From the NCBI GenBank assembly GCA_944379995.1, contig CALWGF010000003.1, positions 62,001 to 126,000 on the forward strand: 64,000 bases of DNA. Reading direction: 5' to 3'. Positions 25,342 through 34,473 of this stretch are shown here, one piece after another. A model generated the notes under the pieces. It did no database searches. It saw only the letters and a list, made by a program, of their open reading frames with translations, and had not been told where the DNA came from. This DNA is from an uncultured Clostridia bacterium (GTDB lineage: Bacteria > Bacillota > Clostridia > Lachnospirales > Anaerotignaceae). A program made the translations under genes and the position numbers. Each line of letters opens with the position of its first letter. Position 1 is the stretch's first letter.

Positions 25342-27606
25342 TTACTGACTTTGCAATTCAATAGTTACTGTTGAGCCTTTTTGTATAAACAATCCACTTT
25401 GTGGGTCTTGTGCTGTTACTACTGTATTTTCAGTTCCACCAATATTAGCGACTTGGAAACCTAGTTCATTAAGTGCCGCTACTGCATCATTATAGTTTTT
25501 ACCTACAACATTAGGCACTTGTACTGTATCACCTTCGCCTTCTCCTTTTGTTACATAAAGAAGTATTTTAGAACCTAAATTTACACTTGTTCCTCCATGA
25601 GGTGCTTGGTTAACAATAGTATCTCCACTACCTACTATTTCATATGTAAGTCCCATACTTTCCAATACATTTACTGTTTCATATGCTGATTTACCTGTGT
25701 ATTCTTCAATAGTAACTGTTGTATTTTGTGTTGTTTGATTATTTGAAGATGTATTTTCAATAGGATAATCAGGTTCATATGATTTATAATGTATAATATC
25801 TTCCATAAGCTCTTTCATATAAGGTGCAGGTGATGTTATACCATCAATATATTGCTCTGGCTTATGTATTAAAACCATAGCAATTATTTCAGGATTATCA
25901 ATAGGATAATATGATATAAAAGATACTGAATGTATATAATCAGAACGATTACCTTGCTGTGCAGTACCTGTTTTTCCACCTATTGCATATCCTTCTATTC
26001 TGGCTTTTTTACCTGTACCAACTGTAAGTGTTGATTCCATATCTTTTCTTACTATATCAGATGTTTCTTGAGATATAACACGTCTTACTATTTCTGGTTG
26101 TTTTTCTTCAACAATATTTCCATCAGTATCTATAACCTGACTTACTACATAAGGACGCATAAGTTTACCACCATTTATAACAGCACAAAAAGCATTTAAA
26201 ACCTGTATTGGTGTTGTTGTAAATGACTGACCAAATGACATTGTAGCAAGTTCTGTTGGCCCAATATCTTCTAAGTCATACATAAGATTTGAAAATGAAG
26301 CTTCTCCCGGAAGGTCTATTCCTGTAAGTTCTCCTACTCCAAAATCTTTTTGATATTTATAAAACTTTTCAGCACCTAATTTAGCAACCATATCCATCAT
26401 ACCAACATTACAAGATTGTGCCAAAACTCCTTCAACATCTATAATTCCATGTCCACTTGTAAGATGACAAGGTATATCCCAACCTCCAACACTACGACTA
26501 CCTGTACAATTAAAAGTTGTATTATTTGTTATTACACCTTCTTCAAGGCAAGCCGCAACAACCATAGGTTTGAATATAGAACCTGGTTCAAAACTACTAG
26601 AAACATTAAAATTATTCCAACAAGTATTGAGATAATTATATTTTTCTTCATCAGTCATAGCTTCCCATTTTGATTGAAAAGCAGGATTTGTTGTTAATGC
26701 AAGAGGGTCTGAAGGATTATTACCATCAAATGTATATCCTTGTGCCATAGCATAAATTTCACCTGTATTAGGGTTCATAACCATAACAGAAACATTATCA
26801 GGATTATGGTCCAATAATGCTTTTTGGGCAATTTCTTCTGCATACTGTTGTATTGTATAATCAATAGTAGTTACAACAGTTCCACCATCTTCTGGAAGTA
26901 TTTCTTTACTTACAGCACTCGTATTGCTATCATATGTTACAAAAGAACGTCCAGCAATTCCACTAAGCTCTTTATCATATTTTGACTCAATACCAAACTT
27001 TGTATCTCCTCTTATAAATCCAATAACATTTGATGCAACAGTACTCATAACATAATTTCTTTTTGTATCTTTTTCAAATACAACAGCTGTTCTACTACCT
27101 ATACCCAAAGCTTCAAGTTTTTCTTTTTCTTCACGAGATATTTGTTTTTTTACATATTTAAACCTTACACCATCATATTTAAGTTTTCCTGTTGCTTCAT
27201 CAACAGAAAAAATATCATATAATGTATCTTTATCTACACCTATAACTTCATTAAGTGCAGTTATAACTTCTTCTTTTACATTTTTAGCATCTTTCACTCC
27301 ATTTGCAATATTTTCTTTATATGCATCATCAAGTTCTTTCATTGCAACAGGGTCAACAGCCACATTATAAACTGTTGTACTTACTGCTAAAGGTTGTTTG
27401 TTTCTATCAACAATAGCTCCTCTATTTGGTGGTATTGTTACATCACCAAACCTTGTTATTTGCTGACTTATGGCTTCTTGTTCATATTCTGCTCCTTTTA
27501 CAATTTTAAGATAATAAACTCTTGCACCAAGGCATAAAAATAAAATCAAGAAACCTGTACACATTAACTTTATTTTTAAATATAGTAGTTTATTTTTTCT
27601 TGCCAA
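25342..27606 (-). CDS. class B penicillin-binding protein with two PASTA domains (754 aa)
   Basis: Membrane-anchored transpeptidase, probably the FtsI/PBP2B-type septal enzyme. Anchor at residues 12-30. The transpeptidase domain has S343-I-F-K346 (active serine), S398-C-N400 and K545-T-G547, all intact. Two PASTA domains follow, at about 632-688 and 693-753, after a Ser/Asn/Thr-rich linker (618-630). PASTA domains bind peptidoglycan or support division-protein contacts. The start is TTG with AAGGATTG upstream, 6 bases after the ftsL-like gene. It stands directly before a second, shorter PBP, an arrangement known from spore-forming Firmicutes (pbpB-spoVD). Confidence 0.94.
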   Translation of the reverse strand: MARKNKLLYLKIKLMCTGFLILFLCLGARVYYLKIVKGAEYEQEAISQQITRFGDVTIPPNRGAIVDRNKQPLAVSTTVYNVAVDPVAMKELDDAYKENIANGVKDAKNVKEEVITALNEVIGVDKDTLYDIFSVDEATGKLKYDGVRFKYVKKQISREEKEKLEALGIGSRTAVVFEKDTKRNYVMSTVASNVIGFIRGDTKFGIESKYDKELSGIAGRSFVTYDSNTSAVSKEILPEDGGTVVTTIDYTIQQYAEEIAQKALLDHNPDNVSVMVMNPNTGEIYAMAQGYTFDGNNPSDPLALTTNPAFQSKWEAMTDEEKYNYLNTCWNNFNVSSSFEPGSIFKPMVVAACLEEGVITNNTTFNCTGSRSVGGWDIPCHLTSGHGIIDVEGVLAQSCNVGMMDMVAKLGAEKFYKYQKDFGVGELTGIDLPGEASFSNLMYDLEDIGPTELATMSFGQSFTTTPIQVLNAFCAVINGGKLMRPYVVSQVIDTDGNIVEEKQPEIVRRVISQETSDIVRKDMESTLTVGTGKKARIEGYAIGGKTGTAQQGNRSDYIHSVSFISYYPIDNPEIIAMVLIHKPEQYIDGITSPAPYMKELMEDIIHYKSYEPDYPIENTSSNNQTTQNTTVTIEEYTGKSAYETVNVLESMGLTYEIVGSGDTIVNQAPHGGTSVNLGSKILLYVTKGEGEGDTVQVPNVVGKNYNDAVAALNELGFQVANIGGTENTVVTAQDPQSGLFIQKGSTVTIELQSQ

Positions 27607-27612
27607 TATAAA

Positions 27613-28191
27613 TCAATCCTTTTCAAATATACTGAGTACTTTTGAAAAAATATCTGAAATTGAAAAACCTTTATTTTCATTTTTATTAGTTTCATTATTA
27701 CTATACTGAACAGTATAACTTTGTTCTGGTACATCTATGTATATTATTTGATATTGTTGTGGTTTTGCCATTCCAAGTCTTTCAATAGCTTCTTTTTCAA
27801 TAACTTCTAAATTAACTTGCTCTGCTATTTCAGCCGAAAGAGCATTATTTTCACTTTGTATTTTAGAAAGTTCTGATTTTAATGTACTTATCTGTTCTCT
27901 TTTTTCAACAACTCTAGCATAAGAACTCATAGTAAGTATGCAACAACCAAAAACAAAAGCAACAGCAATAGCAAATTTAAAACTTATTACTCTATCTCTT
28001 AATCTCTCAGCTTTTTCTCTTCTTGCTTGAAGAATACGTTCTTTTTTAGCATCTTCATTTTTACTAGGATAATACTGAGGTAGTGTTTCATAAGCAACAC
28101 TTGTTGTGTTATAGCTATTATCAGTATGTTGATTATATTTTCCGGTTTCATATACATTTTTGTTTTTATATTTTTTCCCGGTGGAAGCCAT
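27613..28191 (-). CDS. ftsL: FtsL-like septum protein (192 aa)
   Basis: Small bitopic membrane protein of the divisome. A charged cytoplasmic N-terminus (residues 1-66) leads to one membrane segment (71-90), then a short extracytoplasmic coiled coil (94-125, leucine-zipper-like spacing) and RLGMAKPQQYQIIYIDVP, the motif typical of FtsL/DivIC proteins. The family binds FtsB/DivIC and the FtsW-FtsI pair. Sequence conservation is low in this family, so the call also leans on position between rsmH and the PBP genes. GGGGAG lies upstream of the ATG. Confidence 0.88.
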   Translation of the reverse strand: MASTGKKYKNKNVYETGKYNQHTDNSYNTTSVAYETLPQYYPSKNEDAKKERILQARREKAERLRDRVISFKFAIAVAFVFGCCILTMSSYARVVEKREQISTLKSELSKIQSENNALSAEIAEQVNLEVIEKEAIERLGMAKPQQYQIIYIDVPEQSYTVQYSNNETNKNENKGFSISDIFSKVLSIFEKD

Positions 28192-28214
28192 ACTACTAAT
28201 CTCCCCTCAATTAT

Positions 28215-29147
28215 TTATTTTCGTTCAAAAACTCTAAGTTTTGCACTTCTTGCTCTGTGATTTTCCAAAAGTTCTTCTTCACTTGGTAATATAGGTTTTC
28301 TTGTAATAACTTTACCTTTTGAAACTTTATTGCACATACATACCGGAAATTCTCTAGGGCATGTACATGGATTTTCTTGTTTTCTAAATTCATTTTTTAC
28401 AATTCTATCTTCAAGAGAATGAAAAGTAATTATAGCAAGTCTTCCTTTTGGGTTTAAAAGGTCTGTCATATCATTTATAGCTGTTTTCAAAACATCAAGC
28501 TCCCCATTAACTTCTATTCGTATTGCTTGAAATGTTCTTTTTGCAGGGTGAGGACCATCTTTTCTTGCTCCTTTTGGTACAGCTTTTTTTATAACATCAA
28601 CAAGTTCATATGTCGTTGTTATAGGCTTAACCTTTCTTTCAGCCACTATAAACTCAGCTATTCTTTTTGCCCAACGTTCTTCTCCATACTCAAAAATAAT
28701 ATCATTAAGTTCTTTTTCACTATACTCATTTACAACTTCATAGGCACTAAGAGAACGACTTGTATCCATACGCATATCTAAAGGTGCATCTTGCATATAA
28801 GAAAATCCTCTTTCAGCTTCATCAAGCTGGTGTGATGAAACACCTATATCTAAAAGGAAACCATCTGCTTTTTCTATCCCTAAATCTTCAAAAACTTTTT
28901 TTATGTTTGAAAAATTGCTATGAACTAGTGTAACCTTATCTTTAAATTCTTCAAGCCTTTTCGTTGCTGCATTTATTGCATTCATATCTTGGTCAATACC
29001 TATAAGTCTACCTGTTGTTAATCTTTTACAAATTTCATAAGAATGACCAGCACCACCTAAAGTTCCATCAACATATATACCATCTGGTTTTATATTAAGG
29101 CTTTCTATACATTCATTAAGTAAAACCGAAATATGATGAAATTTCAT
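28215..29147 (-). CDS. rsmH: 16S rRNA (cytosine(1402)-N(4))-methyltransferase (310 aa)
   Basis: SAM-dependent enzyme that methylates C1402 in the ribosomal decoding site. Motifs: [14 protein letters not shown] at the start, [11 protein letters not shown] (SAM loop), [69 protein letters not shown], and a C-terminal [13 protein letters not shown]. The ATG at 29147 is chosen because AAGGGTGAT lies 5 bases upstream; the longer frame has none. It is the first gene of the cell-wall cluster. MraZ, its usual partner, is not upstream here. Confidence 0.97.
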   Translation of the reverse strand: MKFHHISVLLNECIESLNIKPDGIYVDGTLGGAGHSYEICKRLTTGRLIGIDQDMNAINAATKRLEEFKDKVTLVHSNFSNIKKVFEDLGIEKADGFLLDIGVSSHQLDEAERGFSYMQDAPLDMRMDTSRSLSAYEVVNEYSEKELNDIIFEYGEERWAKRIAEFIVAERKVKPITTTYELVDVIKKAVPKGARKDGPHPAKRTFQAIRIEVNGELDVLKTAINDMTDLLNPKGRLAIITFHSLEDRIVKNEFRKQENPCTCPREFPVCMCNKVSKGKVITRKPILPSEEELLENHRARSAKLRVFERK

Positions 29148-29162
29148 TATATCACCCTTCAT

Positions 29163-29602
29163 ATTATATATATTTTATTGTTAAATTTAACTATGTAAAA
29201 TTAATTGAAATACAAATATTAACTTTGCATGTACAATATATAAAGTTAATATTTAAAATTAAAAAAATATTTTGTACATAAACAAAAAAACACTTGTCCA
29301 GATTTTAAATAATGGTAAAATATCTGCCAAGTTTATATATAAATATTTTATACATATTTACCTATAAAAATATTTAATCAGTATTATTAAAAATAATCAA
29401 AACCATTAAAGTAATTTTAATATATAAATTTATAAATTACAAGAATTTTCATCTATTCTAACAAATTTTTTTAATTTATAATTCGTCATTTTTTTATTTT
29501 AATATTATTATATTTATAAATTTTATAGAATTTAACTTTATAAATAATAAAGTAACAATAAATTGTTATATTTATTTTAAGAAAAATGTAATTCTAGTAT
29601 AT
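29163..29602. other. AT-rich intergenic region upstream of rsmH
   Basis: About 440 bases without a supported gene and with extreme A/T content. It must carry the promoter of the cell-wall cluster. A candidate on the minus strand is TTTACA with TAAAAT about 16 bases apart near 29170-29200, with the palindrome GTTAAATTTAAC (29180-29191) between them. A 13-bp inverted repeat lies at 29214-29254. No RNA gene or mraZ remnant was recognised. Confidence 0.5.
29214..29254. repeat. 13-bp perfect inverted repeat upstream of the cell-wall cluster
   Basis: AAATATTAACTTT (29214-29226) and its exact complement (29242-29254) are separated by 15 bases. It lies about 70-110 bases before rsmH, so it could be an operator or an RNA hairpin in the leader. 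In sequence this AT-rich, chance is a real alternative. Confidence 0.55.
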
Positions 29603-29635
29603 AAAAAAGACAGAAAAAATTCTGTCTTTTTTATA
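29603..29635 (-). terminator. terminator of the DUF402-radC-pspC operon
   Basis: Perfect 12-bp stem AAAAAAGACAGA / TCTGTCTTTTTT with a 6-base loop, immediately after the pspC stop codon. Confidence 0.88.
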
Positions 29636-29641
29636 TAAAAA

Positions 29642-29866
29642 TTATAATTTTTCTTTATATTCAGCATCATAATATTCTGGTTCTTCTGGTATTATAATAG
29701 CACATATTATATATATTACAAAACCAACAAATATACCTGTAAAAAAAGTAATTATTGCCCATATTAAACGTATTATTGTAACATCAGCATTTATATATTC
29801 CGCTAAACCTGCACACACTCCACTAAGTTTTCTGTCTGTTCTAGACCTGTAAATTTTTCTACTCAT
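29642..29866 (-). CDS. PspC domain protein (74 aa)
   Basis: Small inner-membrane protein of the phage-shock PspC type. The signature YRSRTDRKLSGVCAGLAEYINAD covers residues 5-27, followed by one long or two short membrane segments (29-55) and an acidic tail (PEEPEYYDAEYKEKL). In other bacteria PspC takes part in sensing envelope stress. The PspA and PspB partners are not nearby. The ATG at 29866 has AGGAG 9 bases upstream; a TTG start would add three residues. It is last in an operon with radC and a DUF402 gene. Confidence 0.9.
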   Translation of the reverse strand: MSRKIYRSRTDRKLSGVCAGLAEYINADVTIIRLIWAIITFFTGIFVGFVIYIICAIIIPEEPEYYDAEYKEKL

Positions 29867-29878
29867 AAAAATCAACTC

Positions 29879-30571
29879 CTATTCAATAGAATTTTTAATT
29901 AATCCGTTATCTGCGAAGCTAAAATATTTATTATCTGCTACTATAATATGGTCAACAACATCAATATCTATCATATTTAAAGCTTTAACAATTTTTGTTG
30001 TTGAACTCATATCTTGAAAGCTTGGTTTAAGTAAGCCTCCAGGGTGATTATGTGCTAGTATTATAGAGCTTGCCTTATTTCTTATAGCACATTCAACTAT
30101 AAGTCTTGGATATATGTAAGTTTCACTAACACTTCCTTCACTAATAACATTAGAGTTTATAAGTCTTTTTTGAGCATCTAATGATATAACATAAAAGTTT
30201 TCATAATTTTCATATGCAAGCAAAGAAAGTGCATACTCTCCAGCTTTTTCTGAAGAATTAATTTTTATTTTATTAGACCATTTTTCATTATTATATCTGC
30301 GAATAATTTCATTTTGTAAAGATAAAAATACTGCTGTATTTTCACTAAGTTTTTCTCTTTTCATAAGTTCTTCTGGTGTTGCAGAAAATAACATTGAAAG
30401 ACTACCATAATTTTTCAAAAGACGATGTGCAATTTCATTAGTATCTTTCATTGGTATACAATAAAATAATATAAGTTCTAAAATCTGATGGTCTTCAAAA
30501 TTTTTACCACCTTCTTTAAAAAACCTCTTTCTTACTCTTTTTCTGTGACCATCATGTAAATTCTCCGCCAT
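29879..30571 (-). CDS. radC: RadC-like JAB-domain protein (230 aa)
   Basis: UPF0758/RadC family. An N-terminal helix-hairpin-helix-like domain (residues 1-95, GHRKRVRKRFF and FEDHQILELILFYC) is followed by a JAB/MPN domain with the full metal motif HNHPGG-x-x-x-P-S-x-x-D near residues 175-188. The old link to DNA repair in E. coli has been withdrawn, and the function remains unclear; a metallopeptidase or nuclease role is possible. It overlaps the upstream DUF402 gene by one base (TAATG) and is followed by pspC. Confidence 0.92.
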   Translation of the reverse strand: MAENLHDGHRKRVRKRFFKEGGKNFEDHQILELILFYCIPMKDTNEIAHRLLKNYGSLSMLFSATPEELMKREKLSENTAVFLSLQNEIIRRYNNEKWSNKIKINSSEKAGEYALSLLAYENYENFYVISLDAQKRLINSNVISEGSVSETYIYPRLIVECAIRNKASSIILAHNHPGGLLKPSFQDMSSTTKIVKALNMIDIDVVDHIIVADNKYFSFADNGLIKNSIE

Positions 30572-31047
30572 TATAAACCACCAAAATAATCCTTTACAAG
30601 TTCAATAGCTTTATTTGAATATACTATTTCCAGTAGTTTTCCTAAATTTCTTAAAGCTTTTTTCGCCATTTCACAATTAATAAGTCCTTTTTCTAAAGCA
30701 TCTGCTATTTCTTCAATATCAACAACTTTCACTTTACCATCTGGATATATTATAACATCAGCAAGAAGGTCACAAAAAATATACTTATTATCTGAAGGCT
30801 CATATATAGTATCTATTATATCACAATAATAATATACAAGTTTATCGTTATTATCCATAAATTTGCTTATTTTATAACCCTCTTTTATAAAGTAACATGA
30901 ATAACCCTTAGCAAAATCATTTCTTGGGTGCAATACATTCCATTTTGTTACTATTTTATTTTCATCAATGAAAATTATTTCATCATCTTTAAGATGTATA
31001 ATTTCATCTGGAATATATCTTTTTCTATAAATATCTGGTATATTCAT
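30571..31047 (-). CDS. DUF402 domain protein (158 aa)
   Basis: Cytoplasmic protein with a clear DUF402 barrel (residues 15-120). YYYCDIIDTIYEPSDNKYIFCDLLADVIIYPDG carries the conserved acidic residues that bind metal and nucleotide in characterised members (nucleoside tri/diphosphatase or RNase activity in some). A C-terminal helical tail follows (ADALEKGLINCEMAKKALR). The activity of this copy is not known. GGAGGTGG lies 4 bases before the ATG. It is the first gene of a three-gene operon with radC and pspC. Confidence 0.86.
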   Translation of the reverse strand: MNIPDIYRKRYIPDEIIHLKDDEIIFIDENKIVTKWNVLHPRNDFAKGYSCYFIKEGYKISKFMDNNDKLVYYYCDIIDTIYEPSDNKYIFCDLLADVIIYPDGKVKVVDIEEIADALEKGLINCEMAKKALRNLGKLLEIVYSNKAIELVKDYFGGL

Positions 31048-31140
31048 ATTTCCACCTCCTTAATTATAACATATAAAAATATTATGTTAGAAATATGATA
31101 ATACAATATGTAATTTACTTCAATTAAAATTTTTAATAAA

Positions 31141-31210
31141 TATACTTTTTTATTATAGTATAATGATGTAAAATATAGTCTGTATTATTATACTTTTTTT
31201 AGTATAATAA
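31141..31210 (+). promoter_or_regulatory. inverted repeats in the promoter region of the PilZ gene
   Basis: Two related inverted repeats stand in the intergenic region: TATACT / AGTATA (31141-31146 with 31157-31162), and TTATTATAC / GTATAATAA (31185-31193 with 31202-31210, perfect). TATAAT-like -10 boxes lie inside both. They could be regulator sites; no regulator is named by the sequence. Confidence 0.4.
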
Positions 31211-31238
31211 ATAAAATTATTATAACATAGGTGATGAT

Positions 31239-31994
31239 ATGCTTTTAAATTTTTGGAAAAAGAAAAGAGTTAATGAAAACTCTACGACAACTGAAGAAAA
31301 CTTAACGACAAACACGGAAAAATCTATTTTAGAAAATTATATAAATGATAATAATGAACTTGATTTTTCTATTTGTAACAACTATATAGATTCAAAATGT
31401 CAAATTATGAGTCAAGAAAATGTATTATTTTTTAATGGTATAATAAATGAATATATAGAAAAAGATAAGCAACTAAAAATATCTGATAATACAAATGATA
31501 TATTACCAGCTGGAGTTACATATAATACAAACCTTAAAATAAATATTAAAACTAATTCTAATATTTTAATTATTTATGCTATTTTAAAACAACAAACTAA
31601 TACTTTTTGGATAGTAGAATTAGATAAAATAATTAAAATACAAGAAAATAGAAGTTGTTTTCGTCAAACTTTAAGATGTAGAGGTATTATTACATATACA
31701 GAAGAACTTAAAGAAACTAAAATACCATGTGATTTAATTGATATAAGTCTAACCGGAATATCTTTTAGAAGTACTATAAATTTTGATATAGATGAAAAAT
31801 TGACAATAGATAATGTTGTGTTATTTAAAGATAGTGCAACAATATATAAATTTGATTGTATTATAAAACGAGAATTTAAAGATGAAAATAATAATACTTG
31901 TTATGGTTGTATGTTTGAAAAAATGCCTAAAGAAGTTGAAGATAAACTTTGTACTGATATATTCCAACTTCAATTATTATCAAACAGAAATTAA
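31239..31994 (+). CDS. PilZ domain c-di-GMP effector, YcgR-like (251 aa)
   Basis: Cytoplasmic second-messenger receptor. An N-terminal YcgR-type beta domain (about residues 35-130) is followed by a PilZ domain with the c-di-GMP binding residues R138-x-x-x-R142 and D168-x-S170-x-x-G173. In flagellated relatives such proteins brake motility, and in others they act on polysaccharide or adhesion. No flagellar or cyclase genes are nearby, so the output is unknown. AGGTGATGAT lies just upstream of the ATG. It is monocistronic with a strong terminator. The first 30 residues are polar and Thr/Glu-rich. Confidence 0.87.
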   Translation: MLLNFWKKKRVNENSTTTEENLTTNTEKSILENYINDNNELDFSICNNYIDSKCQIMSQENVLFFNGIINEYIEKDKQLKISDNTNDILPAGVTYNTNLKINIKTNSNILIIYAILKQQTNTFWIVELDKIIKIQENRSCFRQTLRCRGIITYTEELKETKIPCDLIDISLTGISFRSTINFDIDEKLTIDNVVLFKDSATIYKFDCIIKREFKDENNNTCYGCMFEKMPKEVEDKLCTDIFQLQLLSNRN

Positions 31995-32003
31995 AATACT
32001 TTA

Positions 32004-32039
32004 TAAAAAATGGTGTCAAAAAATGACACCATTTTATTA
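32004..32039. terminator. bidirectional terminator between the PilZ and SpoIID-SLH genes
   Basis: Perfect 12-bp stem AAAATGGTGTCA / TGACACCATTTT with a 5-base loop, placed between convergent genes. Confidence 0.88.
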
Positions 32040-32041
32040 TT

Positions 32042-34396
32042 TTATTCAATAATACTAACTTTTGAACCTTCAAAATAATGATTTAATATTTCATCAAATG
32101 AATATCCTTTTTCTGCCATTCCTTTAACACCATTTTGACTCATACCAACACCATGTCCATTTCCTCCACCATAAAATATAATTTTATTTATAAAACCAAA
32201 ATTATCTTTTTCATAATCAAATGTAAAAAATCCACTTGGCATAATTTCAAGGTTTTTAAATTCAATACCATTATGACATTTTACTATAACATCTTTTGTT
32301 GCTACATAGCTTTTTGGAGATAATATTTTTCTGATATTATACTCACTATTTACTCGTATATAGCCACTTTCTCCTTCTAATAACAATGTCATTATATTTC
32401 CACCTTGACCTCTTTTTTCAACAGTAATATTTTTTATTCTTCCTATATTAGATGCCATTGTTTTTTCAAAATTAACACCATCTTTTGAATATTCCATCAT
32501 AGCAGGGCTATTATTAAAAAGATTTTCAAAATTTGTTTTTACAGCTTGAGAAAGTTCTGTTCCTGTCATTTCAACAGTCCATCTATACCAAGGTGAATTA
32601 TTATCATAACTTTCTTCATTACTTTGAATGAAATTTCTAAAATCTTGTTCATTTTCAAGGCTTTTATATGTATTTCCTTCAAATTGTGGCTTACTTATAA
32701 GATATGGTTTTGTTTCTGTCGGAAATTCTTTTAATGCTGTATCTGCCCAAGTTTCTCCAGAATTTGCAGTAAAACCACATGATGTTGAAAAATAATTTGC
32801 ACTTATTACAGTATTATCATATGTCAAAAACATATTTTCAGTAGACTTTACAGCTTCTGTTGACTCATCATACTCACCCATATTATTATAAACCTGAGAA
32901 CTTACTGTATCATCAATATTTGCACCATAATCATAAAATCTATTTGTAAAAAACTGATTATATCCATAACTTCTTGCTGTTACAGCTTGAACCATTAAAG
33001 CCTCTAAACCAAAAGAAACAGGCATTTCACAAGGTACAACTCCATACAAATATTCTTCAAAAGGTAATTCATTTATAATAACAAATCCATTATCTCTTTT
33101 TTCTATTTCAATTATACCTCTATACTTCGGAAAACTTTTTGCTTTAGTAATAGACTCAATTATTGTTTTACCATTGTTATTAGGCTTTATATATATTCTG
33201 CAATTATTAGAAAAATAATTTACTGAATTACCCATATCTATAATAAGTTTTTCATCAGCAATAAATTGTTTTTCATTTTCTCCATAAATAAGTGTAAAAC
33301 CTTCAGCACAACGAAGTATAATATCACTTTGAATATATCCATCTTTTTCATTATCAGATATAACTACTCGTATATTTTCTGGCTTTTCTATTTTTTCAAA
33401 CCATACAGAAGACACTTTTCCTTCTTTTAGATATACTCTACAATTACCATCAGAACAAAGAAGTTCTTCTTTTTCACTTGGTATACCTTCATATCTATAT
33501 ACAGTAAAATTTTCTGAATATTCAAGTCTTCCCATACTTTCTGTTTCAATATAATTTTCAGAAACAAGTTTTATAATATCATCTTTATACTCTTTATTTT
33601 CAGTAATTTGAATATTATCATTTGATATTATAACATCACCACATATATCATTTTCTATTGTATATTGAAATTTTCTTGTTACTCCATTAACAGTTATTAA
33701 AACATTATTTTCATTTTCTTTTTTTATAAATATATTGTTAAATTCAATACTATTATTTACTACTTCTAAAAATCCTATTATATTATTCCCCCTTAAAAAT
33801 ACTTTTACTGTATTACCTTTAAAAACATTATTAGAAGTACTTTTATATCTAAACTCGCCTTTATCTGTATAGTAAATATTATTATCTTCAGACACTTCAA
33901 AAATTTTAAGTTCATCTTCAATAGCTCCTATATTTTGAGAAGCTTGAAAAAGAAGACTATTCCATAAATAATGTGAAATTGCTTTGTCTTTTATATCGTC
34001 TGACATTTTTATTTTAGTTGTATTATCTTTATTTACCAAGTCAATAAGCGATTGAGCTTGTACTATTGTAAGAGGTTCATTAGGATTAAACTTTTCACCA
34101 TCTCCAACCATTATACCTTTTGTGTAAACATAATTTACAAATATATAATCATCACTTTCAATATCAACATCAGAAAACATAGCTTTTTTCTCCATATTTT
34201 TTATAGTGTCATAATCATCAAATATAAAAGAAATTGCTATTGCTGCATCAAGTCTTGTAACAGGCATATCCTCACCAATTTTACCTATTGCATTATAATA
34301 TATTACCTCATTATTATTTGTAATATTACTTTTACTACAAGCTGATACAATAAACATATGTAAAATAAATATAAATATAAACATTATTTTTTTCAT
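32042..34396 (-). CDS. lipoprotein with SLH-like repeats and a SpoIID/LytB domain (784 aa)
   Basis: Exported cell-wall protein. The signal peptide ends in a lipobox (FIVSAC, Cys near residue 20). SLH-like repeats follow at about 35-125 (MPVTRLDAAIAISFIF, GIMVGDGEKFNPNEPLTIVQA), then a long beta-rich middle. The C-terminal SpoIID domain (about 430-784) has ELPFEEYLYGVVPCEMP with the catalytic-type Glu, QAVTARSYGY, and NGHGVGMSQNGVKGMAEKGYSFDEIL. SpoIID is a lytic transglycosylase acting on denuded glycan during engulfment. This larger, lipid-anchored version may act in vegetative wall turnover. The start has GGAGG 10 bases upstream. Confidence 0.86.
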   Translation of the reverse strand: MKKIMFIFIFILHMFIVSACSKSNITNNNEVIYYNAIGKIGEDMPVTRLDAAIAISFIFDDYDTIKNMEKKAMFSDVDIESDDYIFVNYVYTKGIMVGDGEKFNPNEPLTIVQAQSLIDLVNKDNTTKIKMSDDIKDKAISHYLWNSLLFQASQNIGAIEDELKIFEVSEDNNIYYTDKGEFRYKSTSNNVFKGNTVKVFLRGNNIIGFLEVVNNSIEFNNIFIKKENENNVLITVNGVTRKFQYTIENDICGDVIISNDNIQITENKEYKDDIIKLVSENYIETESMGRLEYSENFTVYRYEGIPSEKEELLCSDGNCRVYLKEGKVSSVWFEKIEKPENIRVVISDNEKDGYIQSDIILRCAEGFTLIYGENEKQFIADEKLIIDMGNSVNYFSNNCRIYIKPNNNGKTIIESITKAKSFPKYRGIIEIEKRDNGFVIINELPFEEYLYGVVPCEMPVSFGLEALMVQAVTARSYGYNQFFTNRFYDYGANIDDTVSSQVYNNMGEYDESTEAVKSTENMFLTYDNTVISANYFSTSCGFTANSGETWADTALKEFPTETKPYLISKPQFEGNTYKSLENEQDFRNFIQSNEESYDNNSPWYRWTVEMTGTELSQAVKTNFENLFNNSPAMMEYSKDGVNFEKTMASNIGRIKNITVEKRGQGGNIMTLLLEGESGYIRVNSEYNIRKILSPKSYVATKDVIVKCHNGIEFKNLEIMPSGFFTFDYEKDNFGFINKIIFYGGGNGHGVGMSQNGVKGMAEKGYSFDEILNHYFEGSKVSIIE

Positions 34397-34440
34397 TTTA
34401 TGTTGTCCTCCTTTCATAAAAATATATGAGAAAAACAACA

Positions 34441-34473
34441 AAAAAATAACTCCTCTTTATAAAAGAGGAGTAT
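34441..34473 (-). terminator. terminator downstream of 6S RNA
   Basis: Stem ACTCCTCTTT / AAAGAGGAGT (34449-34458 with 34462-34471) followed on the minus strand by eight or more T. Confidence 0.85.
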
